Source: Pyxicephalus adspersus (Eukaryota > Chordata > Amphibia > Anura > Pyxicephalidae). Taken from it: DNA of 64,000 bases. Below are positions 33,352 to 45,601 of the stretch, piece by piece (the first letter of the stretch is position 1; every line of letters begins with the position of its first letter). The notes below the pieces were generated by a model. It had not been told where the DNA came from. It did no database searches and saw nothing but the letters and a program-made list of their open reading frames with translations. Where the stretch lies: assembly GCF_032062135.1 (NCBI RefSeq), contig NC_092859.1, positions 50,648,668-50,712,667 of the forward strand, given 5' to 3'. The position numbers were made by a program, and so were the translations under genes.

Positions 33352-36300
33352 GGCTGATTCATCAAGCCAAAGTGCGCGTATTCGCGATTCAGAGTCGGAG
33401 CCCTAAAATCAATTTATTAACCAAATCCGAGCCCCGCTGGCGTACTCGCGCAGAAGTCATCAACTGAAGTGATCTCTCCAATGCATATGCGCAGCCCCGG
33501 CAGTTTCACACTGGCGAGCTTGCATTAAACTCAATGTTCCCCTAAAAACCTTTTTTTCTAATGGCACACATATTACCCTTAGCCCTAAAAAAATGTTTGT
33601 GCTGTTCAAATGTTTAAAACATCTATATGCGTTAGGAAATTGGCATATTTTAAAATTACCTATTTTTTTCCTGTTGGGCAAGAGTTAACTGAGTTCAACT
33701 CCTGTAAATAGGCGCCTGGGGGTAAATATTGCGACTTTCCGCAGGCTAAACCTGGCTTTGCCATCGGACTAGATTTTTACACAAAAGTCACAAGCACACA
33801 CACGTTCTTGTTTACATCTATAGATATATATGTGTGTGTATATAATAAATATATATTATATATACACACGTATACATTTATATCTATAGATGTATATAGG
33901 TGTTTTCTATATATATAGAAAATACTTTTTACATTAAATCCTCCTCAACTTTATTTTGTTTTTACTTATTGAGTATCTGTTTACTGGTGTACAAATCTAA
34001 AGGATCGTATCAATGAACGATCATGAAATGCCCAATTGGAAAAAAAACAAAAACAAACAATTTTGACAAACTGCGTAAGTGCTAATTGCATGCAAATTTC
34101 TATCACCTGTGCGCTTAAATTTGAGCATATATAAGGGTGCTTTTACCTTTTTTTTTTTGTAGGGGCTGTTGTTTTGTGTGTTGTCCTAATTAATCTATGT
34201 TGCTGAATTTGATACTTTGCTTACCCTGTATAACAATAGCCGCATTTCTTTTTGAAACTTTGAATGTTTCAATGTCCATTTTGCAATTTTGAAGTCAATG
34301 GTAATGCTATGTTATTGTGTTTGTGGCCATTTTGTTTGATTGCAAAATTCTGCCTTTATTACCACTTTGAAATGTTTGTCCTGCATTAATATTTTCTAAT
34401 CCAGTTTTCCACCCTTGAAAGGTCAAAATTGCATATTGGTTTGGGAAGTATTTTTTGAATGCAATATTTGTTGGGCCATTTTTTAACTATTTTTGCTTTA
34501 CATGGAAGTGTGGTTTTACATGTGTTTTGTTTGTTCTTTTTAATTTTTTTGTCATTTATTGTAAATTTAGTGATGTGTGTGTGTTTTTTCTTTTTTACTT
34601 TTTATTGTGACCTTTTAGCAAATGTTTCTTTTGAATAAAGTTGTTTGTAAAATGTTGTTGTCTGTTGTTTGGAGGTTTGTTATGTGATCTCGTTTCCAAT
34701 CTCCTAGGACACACAGTTTAAAAAGTCAATTGTGATTGTTTTTAAGCTGTTCCATTCTCTGAACTGTTTGAAAGGCTCAAATTGTCTTGTTAAAACTCAG
34801 TTTGATGCGCATAGTTGTGCGCCAAACTTCAAGAGTGTGTAGCTCATAGTTGTGTGCAAAGGCGAACCCGCTATGTGCATGTGAACTGTGTTTTATCAGT
34901 TGAAAAATTGCATCACACTTTTGCACAGTCCTCATTCAGGTAAGTTTTTATTTTTTGTGTATATTGCTTGTTTTGCTTCATATGCACTCATGCATGTATG
35001 TATAGACAAGAGTGCACATTAAGCAAAACGTGTATGTATGCATTTAGATGTTTGTACATATACATAGAAAAGGGAAATTATAGGAAGAAATAGGCAAAGA
35101 GGGCTTTTTAGTCTAGATTGCTTCATAATAAAAAGATTGCCTATTTGTTCCCATGATTTCTGATGTCTTGGACTTAGCTACAAGCAACAGTCATGGATGA
35201 TATTGCTTCTGGTTAAAAGAAGGAATCCACATTTATGTGCTTCCACTACCAAGCTGAGGGGAGTAAGCCAATTATATATAGTGGGCCAAGATCTAAAATG
35301 TCTTTCAAACCTACCTGGACCTCCTTCCATTACCATCAGGTGTGTTAGAATGAGTATGCAACTCAGCTGGACAAGTAATTCACAACCAGTTTGGACAGCA
35401 AGGGGAAGTGTGTACACAAGTTTGTATACAAGGGGAAGTTTGTATACAATAGGGCTAAGATCAGGCAGCACAGCACAATGGCAACAAACCTATAACACAA
35501 CTACAAATGAACACAGGAGTTGTGTGGCAGCAAATCAACATGAGTGCAAATGTCAGACTAAAAAAAAAAAAAAGAAAGAAAGAAATTAAAAACCATGACA
35601 ATTTATTCAGAAAAGGACTATGTACATAATACATTCAAATACTGATATGTGACAATAGGACAAAGGCAACAAAGGAGGTCAAGTTGCACTTTGGAGTGGA
35701 AACAATGCAGACATTTGTACTCAATACTTGTGGAAAAAATGACAAAACATTGCTAAAGAATTGCTAAACAACAGAAACTGGCATTACAAACCAGGCGCAG
35801 CAACAGAGGAAACTAACAATCATGAGGATTACAAAAAATCACATCAATGCATACCATCCAAGCAAACTTACTTAACATACACACACACATACACACCAGT
35901 TAAAATAGTACCAATAAAAATGCATATGTATTTCTATACATTTAAATGTATTTTGACATACACAGACAAGTGAAATCACTAAATGTTCCTTAATACATGT
36001 TTTTATAACATGTTTGCCTATAATCCTTTACTAAAATATTTCCTTTCTCTAAAGCCAAACAAGAATGACATTTTTTTTTTTTAACATTCTTTATTTTTAT
36101 TTTATTCGGAAAAAGGAACACAATACATAAAAACCACATAGATAGAAACAATAAAATCTCAGAGTAAGACAAAAAACTGAACAATGGTAAGTATGGGGAA
36201 ACGAAGACCGGTGCATTGCATATATCACATCATAACACAAACAAAGAAGGTACTCGTGTTGTAGTTACAGGCAAATCAGCATCATCGGACAATCGGTGCT

Positions 36301-37980
36301 GCAAAGGGTGTTATAAAGAACAAGTAAGTGAATGTAACCTGAGATACTCCAGGCCCCCCTCCCTCAGCCTGAGAGGCTCGGATCCAGGTGGCGACTGAAC
36401 TCCAGTGTGTCCCGATAGTAAATCCAACCACCCCATAACATATTAAATTTCTGTTGCGTGCCTCTCAGGCTCGCAGTCATGTCCATGAGCATGATATCAT
36501 TAACCTTGTGGAGCCAAATGCCCACTGTGGGGACCGACACTGTCTTCCATAGCATAGGAATACAGGCAATTGCTGCCACTATAAGGTGTATGAGAATGGA
36601 ATTCCTGTAACTCTTATCCGGAATAGTATTGTGATGCAAGAGGAAAAACCCGGGATCCTCAGGTATATTGTGAGTTGTGACCTTCTGCATGAGATCCCTC
36701 ACCTGATCCCAGTATGAATCCAATAACGGGCACGACCAAAAAATGTGTAACATGGTGCCCCTTCCTCGGTTACACCGCCAACATCTGTCCGAGACATCAG
36801 GGAAAATACTATGCAGCCGCTCTGGGGTCCTATACCACCGAGAGAGGACCTTAAAACTAAGCTCCCTTCCTGAACCGAAGTGATAATCTTACATTTTTGC
36901 TCCGGGTTCAGCAAGCCCCAGTTCAGCCTCCCATGCACGCAAATATGAGGGGCAAAAGGTCTCTGGGGTCTGATTGAGCACAGCATACAGGTAAGACAAA
37001 GAATGTCTAAGCGGGCCACTTCCCACACATGTCATCTCAAAACTCGTTTTCGCACAATGCTCCGGGGGAAGAGACTGTAAAAAATGATGTAGTTGCAGGG
37101 ACCTCCAAAAATCAAGAATAAAATCACCCATACTATCTGTCAATGTCTCCAGCGAAACCCAACGTCCTTGGTGGACAAAGTGTTCCGTCCTAAGGAGTCC
37201 CCTCTCACGCAACCCCCCGAATCTCCCATCTTCCAACCCGGGGGAAAAGGCGGGATTGCCAATTATCGGATACAACTTGATCTACGTGAATAAGGCCATG
37301 AATGTGTCTTTGCAAACGATTAGCTAGAATTTTAGTAAAGAGTTTGAGGTCCTGGTTCAGGAGCGAAATAGGCCTGTAGCTGCTACAAGCTGAAGGGTCC
37401 TTATCTGCTTTGGGAATTACAGTGATGATCGCTCTTAAGAATGACATTTTAATCAGGTCACAAATGTTTGTTCACATTTTTTTTACCGTCATACTATTGT
37501 GTGATGACATATTTGAAAGTGCTACTTAGTATATATCCAGCTTGATAGAAATTAGTTTGCAGTGTTGCAACCAAAAGAAAAAGTAACAAGAAGTGCAACA
37601 AATGTAACTATAAATGAAGCAAGTTTGTGAGTAGAATATAACATAAAAAAGTAGCATTTACACAAAAAAATCATTAAGCATTAAAGATTCAAACTGACCT
37701 GTAAAATGGACTGGAGATGCACACAGAACAGGGCGCAGGTGTGCGCTAATCAATTGGTATCACCTCACCATTGAGATTAACATCTACTCCTGAATCGCGC
37801 AGCTGAAAATTAATTGCCTTTTCGTATTCGAGATCGTATTTGAGATCTTTGCTCATTTTTCAGGAAACTGGCAGGTGAGTTCACTAGAACTCGGGCCCGA
37901 CTCGCGGTAATAGAGCTTGTTGACCGGCGCGTACGTACGTGCATCGAGCACACGTGCATTGTATTGATAAATCAGGGCCC
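33352..37980. mobile_element. putative DNA element with CpG-rich ends
   Basis: The left edge GGCTGATTCATCAA and right edge TTGATAAATCAGGGCC form an imperfect inverted repeat. Inside each edge lies 150-200 bp rich in CG words (GTGCGCGTATTCGCGATTC; GTACGTACGTGC, ACTCGGGCCCGACTCGCGG). The interior of about 3.3 kb (without the L1 at 36075-37436) is AT-rich with no transposase I recognise. Microsatellite-like TATATA/TGTGTG lies at 33820-33910 and ACACAC at 35880-35897. It may be non-autonomous, or two separate copies with unrelated sequence between them. Confidence 0.4.
36075..37436 (-). mobile_element. L1-type LINE insertion with exact target duplication
   Basis: The 14-bp AAGAATGACATTTT occurs at both edges (36061-36074 and 37437-37450). 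The poly(T) at 36075 is the 3' tail. On the minus strand the 5' end starts inside the reverse transcriptase (ITVIPKADKDPSACSSYRPI, then SLLNQDLKLFTKILANRLQ), which then jumps to post-RT sequence (GNPAFSPGLEDGRFG) and the C-terminal MLHIFWSCPLLDSYWDQV. The RT core with the catalytic YADD box is missing. It has frameshifts and is inactive. Confidence 0.88.
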
Positions 37981-38109
37981 TTAACTCGGGTGTAAAGCAA
38001 TATACAGCAGATTTCGCTGTTAACATTTCACTGTTATAAGAAAAAAAAGTTTTAAAAACTAAGATTAATTCCATAGCTTGCGGAACTACCTGTAAAAGCA
38101 ATAATTTTC

Positions 38110-38430
38110 CGTATGACTTTAACAGACTCTCAAATTGTGGTGGAATTTTGGCCCACTCTTCTTTGGCTTACAACATTGCTTTAGTACATATAGGTTTTCC
38201 AAGCATTTGTTTACATACAGTACAACTCTCTTGGGGTACCCCAAAAAATGTTGCTATTACAACAATATGTTGAAGTTTTACTGGTGTGCTTAGGATCATT
38301 ATCCTGTTGTGTGATCCAGTTTCTGCCTAGCTTTAACTGTCGCACAGATGCCTAACATGTCACTCCAAAATACTTTGGTATGCAATATAATTCATGATCT
38401 ACTCAGTGATTGCAAACTCCCCCAGTCTCT
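38110..38430 (-). pseudogene. Tc1 transposase fragment
   Basis: Reverse-strand sequence matches the same Tc1 family as 8120-9760: AAGAAGAGTGGGCCAAAATT (read on the minus strand from about 38160) and, at 38280-38420, blocks for TACCAAAGTATTTTGGAGTG and CAACAGGATAATGATCC. About 300 bp remain and no terminal repeats were seen. Confidence 0.72.
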
Positions 38431-38880
38431 CATTATTAGTAATATGCTTGAAGAGGTTGTTGTGTAATATCTACAATGCATCTTTGTATATTAATGATAA
38501 ATATACAATGATAAAAAAATTAAGGTGTGTTGTGATCAATACACAACAACCTCATCATGCATTTGACATCACAAAATTGACATTTATGGTCATTGTGAGA
38601 CTGCATATTTTGGATTATGCTTTAATAATTTATTACTAGTAAAGAGATTTATACCCAACAAGTGGTGCTTGTTTTTTACGTCAAATGCATGGAGAGGTTG
38701 TTGTGTTTTATTCATGATGCTCCCTAAATTTGTTCTTTATCTGGGTATATTATTCAATAAAATGTTGCATTTTACGAAATAATTGAAATCCCATCCTAAA
38801 AGTCCCAATTTAAACAAGCTTTTTGAAGCATCTTCCTTTTTGACCATGACCTGATGTATTTGGCATTGACTCTGTCTTCA
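38431..38880. repeat. small repeat with inverted GAGGTTGTTGTGT words
   Basis: GAGGTTGTTGTGT occurs at about 38454 and 38694, and its complement ACACAACAACCTC at 38541, next to ATGCATTTGACATC and its partner GTCAAATGCAT. This looks like a decayed foldback repeat; its class is not clear. Confidence 0.4.
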
Positions 38881-38889
38881 TCCCTCCTT

Positions 38890-39960
38890 CGTTCCATTTG
38901 TTAGCAGTTTCTAGACTTTATTTTCTATACTTCAACCACTTTCATAACTCACCGAACCACTACCTGGTCCAGTTTTTTAGATGATTCTCCTATGAGAGGA
39001 GGAATATTACCTCCTATGTTTTTGGGCCCAAAAAAGAGGAACAAAACATACAGCAATCACTTTACAATAATGTGACTGATGCATATAAACCCTAGTAGTG
39101 CTTGTTTATTCCTAATGCCAAATCTGCCTGGCAGAAGGCCACTTCTTTTAGATAACACCTTGAATACACATGCTCCTATGAAATTGTATTTTCTAAAAAA
39201 ATCTTTGTAGTGAGGTAATCAAACTGTGTCCCACACACTCTAATAGAATGCGTTTTAATTCCCACAAGGGAGAAATATATTTAACCACTGATTTTTCAGC
39301 ACTTTAAACTTTACTTAGCATAGTTTGTCCGACCCATTCCCATTAACAAACTTTATACTGCAAATTTCTCAAAACTTTCTCTTAAGCAAATGAATCCCAA
39401 AATTACTTCTAAAGAAATCATGCAAATAAATTGTGGCCTGGCAGTAAAATGTCAGGACCTGATGGCCTTCCTTCTAAATTTTTTAAGCCACTGAAACTAT
39501 ATATTACTCCACTGCTCCATCAAGTATTTAGCACTATCCATACCAATCAAACTTCTTTCCTTTTTTCAATTAAGTGCTCACAACTGATTCCAAAACCACA
39601 AGGAATTCAGGAGTTTGCATCATCCTAACACCCCTAGCAATATTAAATATAGATTACAAATAGTTAAACAAGAGGTCAGTGATTTATATCACCTTTTACC
39701 TTGATTCCTTAATACCTATCAACTAAGTTTTATTAGGCATACACTCAGTTACAGCAGCTAACATGATACCATTTAACAATAACCAAATGCTGCTAAGCCT
39801 GGACAATGAGAAAGCTTTTCTTAAAATTTTCTGGCCTTTTCTGTACAATGTAATGTTCAGAGTTTTTCACTCTTGGTGTTGGTTATATTTTTTAGACCCA
39901 ATTACCTTCTTAGAACTTGTTTATTCCTGCAGAAAAAAAAAATAAACACACAAGAAAAAA
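38890..39960 (+). pseudogene. L1-type LINE ORF2 fragment
   Basis: Plus-strand pieces in order: an endonuclease-RT linker near 39025, then MSGPDGLPSKFFKPLKLYIT (39431-39628) and LLSLDNEKAF (39763-39945), the latter matching the first RT aspartate region (SLDAEKAFD in related elements) with the second D lost. It ends in A-rich sequence at 39936-39962. Broken by stops and frameshifts. Confidence 0.72.
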
Positions 39961-40039
39961 AAATAGGCACTTTTAATAGACATTAAAATAGCCTTACCAC
40001 CACAACTGCAGATATCAAGTTTACTCTAACAGCAGCTAT

Positions 40040-42690
40040 CCCACTTTTTAAAATCCAACTTTGCAGCACTCTCTACGAAGTTTGAGGATGTTGCCCAGGC
40101 ATGGGGAATACATGATTATGCTATGCCTGGAATCTACAGTAGCATCTGGCCACGAGCATCTTATAGAGATGCATCATCAACTTGAAGATCTTAATAACAG
40201 AGATAGATGGAATAATTTACGAATTAAAGGACTACCAGAAAGGACTACCCCCCAGAAAAACTACAATCAGCAGTAAGCTCTCTTTTTTTTGTCGTTTTAT
40301 GCTTCCTGGTTTTTATCTCTCTAGCATTGGCTTGACTCTGATAGTGAAGGAACTTAACAACCCATCTTAATATAGTTAATACACAAAGGCTTGTTTTCAA
40401 ATAGCTTATATCTTTTAGCTGTCCATGTAGCAGAACAATGTTTTACTGTGTTATATCTTTGTATTTATTTTAAGATTATATGAAATCACAATTTAGGACG
40501 TTGCTTACCTTTCCCTATCACTTGAGGTACCCAGTGCTATAGGTGATGCACCCCACATTCCTAGTGACACTACAGTATTCAGGCCTCATGCACATTATCA
40601 TTGGTTTTATCACTTCACCTTCCTATTCCTCCCAACTGTTCCCTTCTTCCCCACCATTCTTTCCTTTTTATATTTCATTTTTCTTGTATATTATGGCTTA
40701 TAAAAGTCCTAAAACCCGGAAGGCGAACACACTGATTTTTCTGTCTCATGATGCTAAAGGGGACAACACCCCAAAAAGACGATCCTTGATTTTAGGAGTT
40801 CTTAAGAAACCGCTATTGTGTTTCTGCATGAATTCAAGAAATGATAATTCTCTATATTATACAAACATGCCATATTCCAAGACCCAGATGGAAAGTATAT
40901 ACTTCTACTTGGTCAAATGGAAGGTAAAGATGTTACATTAGCAAATGTTTATCTCCCTAATAGTGGTCAATTGGCATTTCTGCAAATATTTGCCAAAAGT
41001 GTTACTTCTCTTGGTGGAGTTTTTAACATTCCTCTCAACTCAACACTAGACACCACAAATAGGCAATCATCGGTTCCTTTTGGGGTTCCTAAAAATATAA
41101 AGTTTCTACTACAACCTTTATATTTTTAGGAACCCCAAAAGGTTTGATACACAAATGCACCATTAGAGGGGAGTTTATCAAATTAGGCTCTCTTAGAGAG
41201 TGAGAAGAGGAAACCTAATAGAGTGATTTGATGGAAAGAATTGCTAACAAAGAGGGAAATAAGAGAGGTACATTTGTCCTCTCATATATGTGAACTAATA
41301 AACCCTGATAGCCAATTACACAAAAAACAAAAGAGATTGTCTCCTCTTTTCAAAAGTTTTATTCAGATTTATATAAATTTGCCCAAAGCCAATATTGTTC
41401 AGTAAACAGTTGCAATCAAGCAATATTTGGAAAAAAAGTGATCCACCCACAATTGGAGTAAGAGTCATTTGAGCAACTGTTTAATGAGGAAGAATTAAAT
41501 TAGCCCTTTTTAAGTTGAAATCTGGGAAAAGCCCAGGGCCAGACAACTTTACCACACTTTTTTACAAAACGTACACTCCCATATTAGCTGTGCGCCTCTT
41601 AAGAGCTTTAAACAGTTTATCTGAGAGTTTCTGGTAGCTTGCATGTGGAGGGGAGCCAGGAAAAGATGCCAAAGTTTGTGCAAACTAAATGCCTATTTCA
41701 TGGCTAAATGTAAATATTATATTGCTGGCAAAAATATAAAGTAGTCACATACTGGCCTCCTTGGCTTGGATAATTGGCCTAGACCAAGTTGGATTTATTC
41801 CTGGGTGAAAGGCCCCATACAATACAACCAATCGAATTGATTTTCTACACTGGGTACAATTGCAGCAAGTAGAGAGACTGTTTTTGGCTAGTGATGTCAA
41901 AAAGGCATTCAATAGAGTGGCATGGGAATGCATGTTTGAGATTCCCCAATATGTAGGTTTTCATAGGCACAAGCTGTCTTCCATTTGCTTTATTATTTAC
42001 CAGAAACAAAAGACTGCTTCTTTATTATTCATACTGACATCTGAGCCTTTCATCAGAAGGAATAATATGAAACAAGACATCATTGGCTTTATGCAGATGA
42101 TCTGCTATTTTTCCTCCCCCAGCTAAACATCTCGCTACCTAACCTAATTGGGGAACTAGATATCTCTCAAATAAACTACCCAAGGTCTGTTACCTTAAAT
42201 ATTTAATTTCCTCAACAATTGGTCCAATCTCTAAAACAACATTTCCTTTATCCACTGGGAATCTACCTGCCTGAATTGTCCTGGTATTCATATCCCTAAG
42301 TAAGCGAAAGTCCTAAATTTGAACCCTTACAAAAACTAATTTGAGAAGACCTTAATAAGTGGAACCTACTTCTTGTTTTGGTCGATTGGCAAATGTAAAA
42401 ATGAATTTTGTATTTTTTCAAACTATCCCTAATTATGTACTTTCTGATTATTTTTCAGAAACTACAATCCCTTCTCACAAATTTTTTATGGTGGGGTGAC
42501 CCTCCAAGGAAAAGTTAAGCAACAGTGATGAAACCCAAGGTATTTGGTGGTATGGGCTTTCCGAGTATACAACTTTGTTTCCAAGCTATAGGTCTTGCCA
42601 AATGTATGTTGCCTGAAATTTTGGGGTCCAAATCATGACCCTTAGAATGTGACTGGGTTCCAAATTATATAATATTTCTAATGTGTACAT
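40040..42690 (+). pseudogene. L1/Tx1-type LINE, both ORFs decayed
   Basis: Pieces run in element order. ORF1-like coiled-coil end is LEDLNNRDRWNNLRIKGLPE (about 40180-40240). The endonuclease start is DAKGDNTPKRRSLILGVLKK (about 40750-40810) and VTLANVYLPNSGQLAFLQIF (40917-41000). Reverse transcriptase blocks are SGKSPGPDNFTT (about 41523-41558), LDQVGFIPG (about 41780-41805), FLASDVKKAFNRVAWECMFE (41860-41940) and FMQMICYF in place of the catalytic ADD box. Many stops. A perfect hairpin at 41076-41142 sits between endonuclease and RT. Confidence 0.78.
41076..41142. repeat. perfect 27-bp hairpin
   Basis: The arm at 41076-41102 (CCTTTTGGGGTTCCTAAAAA and TATAAAG) is exactly repeated as its reverse complement at 41116-41142, with a 13-base loop. 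It lies within a decayed L1 copy. A perfect match in otherwise decayed sequence suggests a recent origin, for example by template switching. Confidence 0.85.
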
Positions 42691-43204
42691 AGAGAATACA
42701 ATAGTCAGACATCAATCTGAGCAAAATGCATTCTGATTCTAGTAGGATGGAATAGTATTTTTATAGTCTCTAACATAAGAGGATTTGCTATGTTAGCAGA
42801 GCATTGTTCAGAAATAAAATAATTACCACTGAGTTGGGAGTCCAGAATGGTATGTTGGTAATGTAATTGTTTACAATAAGTACTACTACCAATTACACTG
42901 GTCAACAAACATTTTCTTGCCAAACATTTTAAAGTCGTTTTAGGTTATGTTTAATGCACAAATTCCAAATATGGTATTGGTTTTGCTAGATTGACTCTAG
43001 TTTTTGAAATAATGACCTCAATATTAACCTTATAGAAAACTAATGAAACTTGAAAATTAAGCAAAAATTAAACTAGATAGGTCTACATATACAAACTTAG
43101 ATTTTTGAAATACCTAATGTCAATATATTCTATATTCAGTATATTTACAGAACTAATCACAAGAAATAATTCAAAAACTCTGTTTGTAATATTTCCTTTT
43201 ATGG
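42691..43204. other. unassigned
   Basis: AT-rich spacer between an L1 remnant and the unclassified element. No feature recognised. Confidence 0.35.
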
Positions 43205-44860
43205 TGATGATCAGGAACAATCACGTTGAAGGCTCCAACAGTAGTCTGCAATCATGTGTCTATCCCATCTGCCCTGATACCTTTCTTCCATCACCTTTAT
43301 ATCTTGGAAAATCTCCCCTTGTTCCTCACTGAAATCGCCAAGGTTTTCCGGAAACTTTTGCAAATGGCTATGGAAATAGTGTACCTTTATGCTCATAGTA
43401 GCACGCACGTTTTTTAAGAGCAAGTTTTGTACTTTTGTTTTTGTTTTTGCTTTTTGGTTACCTAAGAAGTTTTTGACAACCATGACGTAGCTGTGCCAGG
43501 CAGAAGCTTCAGTATCAGTCATGTAACTTGTGAAATTTGAATCATTTATCAGTTTCCAAATCTGGGGTCCATCAAAGATTCCTGCTTTTAATTTTTCAGT
43601 ACTCAATCCAGGGAAGAATCTACAAATGTATTTGAAACATACACCGTCTTTGTTCAGAGCTCTAAAAAAATTGTTTCATTAATCCCAGCTTAATGTGTAG
43701 TGGAAGCAGAATGATTTTTTCTTTGTCAACCATTGGCTCGTTTGTGTTCCCTGCACCTTTGTTCACGTTTTCCCTTGGAGAAGATGTCACTTTTTCCAGT
43801 GATCCTGCTTTGCTCTACTATCCCACAAGCGGATGAAACATGGGTACTTTGTGTATTCACTTTGCTGTCCAAGTAGGAAGTTCACGATTTTTAAATCAAC
43901 ACATATGGACCATTGGTGTTCATGATAGCAAAGTTTTTGTAAGACCATTTTGATATTTTCATATTCTTCTTTAAGTTTTGTTGATTGACCAATTAGAATT
44001 GATGCATAGCAGTTGCCATTATGCAGTAAAACCGATTTCAAACTTTGTGTGGAACTGTCTATGAAAATCTGCCAGTCTTCTGCTCGGTATTCTGGTACTT
44101 CCATATGGGCTAGTAGTCCAGGGATGTTACAACAGTACACAAAGTTTCCATCTTAACTGACATATGGTAGGAGTGTCACCTATCTTGTCCTAAAAAACGT
44201 TAATTTAACTTCCGGTCTCAGACAGTTCTTTTCTTTTAGGCTGCATGCTAAAAGTTTAAATGGTTGTTTTGACAGACTTAGGTCATGTATTAAATCATTG
44301 AGCTCTTCTTCTTGGCAGAACTGCTGGTTTGATGAAACACTTCCTTCATATTCACTTCCACTGCTAACTCCTAGATTACACTCCAAACCCTGTATATCCT
44401 CCATGTTAGATACAGGAATATTAGGGAGTGTACTGAACACTGGTATGGGAACATCAGCACCATGCAGCACAGGTCGTCTTGCTGATTCCAAATCAGGGTA
44501 CTCCCACTTGTTTTTCTTGTAACGATTGAAACCTTTTATATTCACAGCACAAAAATACCAATCATTATAATGATTTTGGGGCTCCCTCCATACCATAAGT
44601 GCACCAAATTTCAAACTTTTCAGTTTTCCATTTTTCCACTGACGTAGACACTCTACACAAGTTTTGCATACCATACAGGGAGCCCAATACTTATCTTAGC
44701 CGCCCCCCAGTTTAATACCAAAATATGCAAGAAATGCTTGTTTCACAAATTTATATTTGTAATGTTTCTTCTCTGTTTTTGCTTTTATTCACCACAAATG
44801 TAGCAAATTACATTGGGGTCGTTTAAACAACTTCTTCTTGAAGAACTCATATTTCTGTAA
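43205..44860 (-). pseudogene. unclassified repetitive element protein, copy 3 (longest)
   Basis: The minus strand holds almost the whole protein. From the N-terminus: DPNVICYICGE (about 44800-44830) and CKTCVECLRQWKNGK (a probable Cys-rich zinc finger), then MVWREP, YFCAVNIKGFNRYKKNKWEY, LNDLIHDLSLSKQPFKLLA, FFRTR, two in-frame stops, VYCCNIPGLL, WQIFIDSSTQSLKSVLLHNG, WSICVDLKIVNFLLGQQ, YTKYPCFIRLWDSRAK, a decayed gap at 43610-43790, FDGPQIWKLI, VKNFLGNQKAK, MSIKVHYFHSHLQKFPENLG, MEERYQGRWDRHMIADYCWS and a stop at about 43205. Acidic residues in FIDSS and CVDLK could belong to an RNase-H-like DDE/D nuclease. It is probably an unclassified DNA transposon; no inverted ends were found. Inactive because of stops. 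Confidence 0.78.
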
Positions 44861-45345
44861 AAAAAGTAAATGTATGAAAAAAAGAGGGGAAATGAATATT
44901 TCATGAAAATAATGCTACATTTTAAATATAAAATGCAAAACATAAGTGTAATTAAAAAATGATAATATTATGCTGTGTTAACATTTGTTGTTGTTAAAAT
45001 CATTTATTCCGATTCCTGTATCACAAGAACTAGAGCCAATTCAATGAAACTGATGTCATTTCAGGATTCAGCAGACCTGAAATACACTAAATGTATTAAA
45101 AAATCCTTGGCAAGTGAAAAACAAGTTTTTTTTGGTTAAGCTGTGTTATTAATCCCAGGAAGGATTATTTTATATTAGAATATATTATATACTACAAGGA
45201 GGAAAAACAGTATGGGACTTTTAAGGCATAATATTTCCATCCAACAGTTTATGATAAAACAATCATTTTATTATACAATACAATATTTACATATAGTTAA
45301 ATCCATAAAACCATAAATATTCCAATGAAGAAGTATCAATTTTTT
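44861..45345. other. unassigned
   Basis: AT-rich, no gene. It leads into sequence with the hammerhead-like motif at 45349 and may include part of a Penelope-like terminal unit. Confidence 0.3.
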
Positions 45346-45348
45346 TTC

Positions 45349-45378
45349 GACGTGTTTCATAGAAGTCCACTTCATCAG
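45349..45378 (-). ncRNA. hammerhead-ribozyme-like motif
   Basis: On the minus strand: CTGATGA, 13 bases, GAAA, CACGTC. Both conserved core boxes are perfect, better than the three other motifs in the window, and the cleavage-site GTC is present. Stem II (AGTGG against TCTAT) pairs poorly and stem III is only two clear pairs, so cleavage is uncertain. Confidence 0.42.
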
Positions 45379-45601
45379 GAACTTAATTGAGATCTATAAA
45401 GTACATATAATACATATATTTCAGAAAATGAATCCATAGATCAACATATACAAATATCAAACAGTTTGTTGTATGACTTCTAATTCTTACTAATCAATTT
45501 CATGAATAGCAAAATCCCCTCAAACTGGCGGCTCATATGGGTCCCCACAAAAAGAGGCAGTATGATCCACATTGTGATTCAAAAAAACTAACAGTTACTA
45601 T

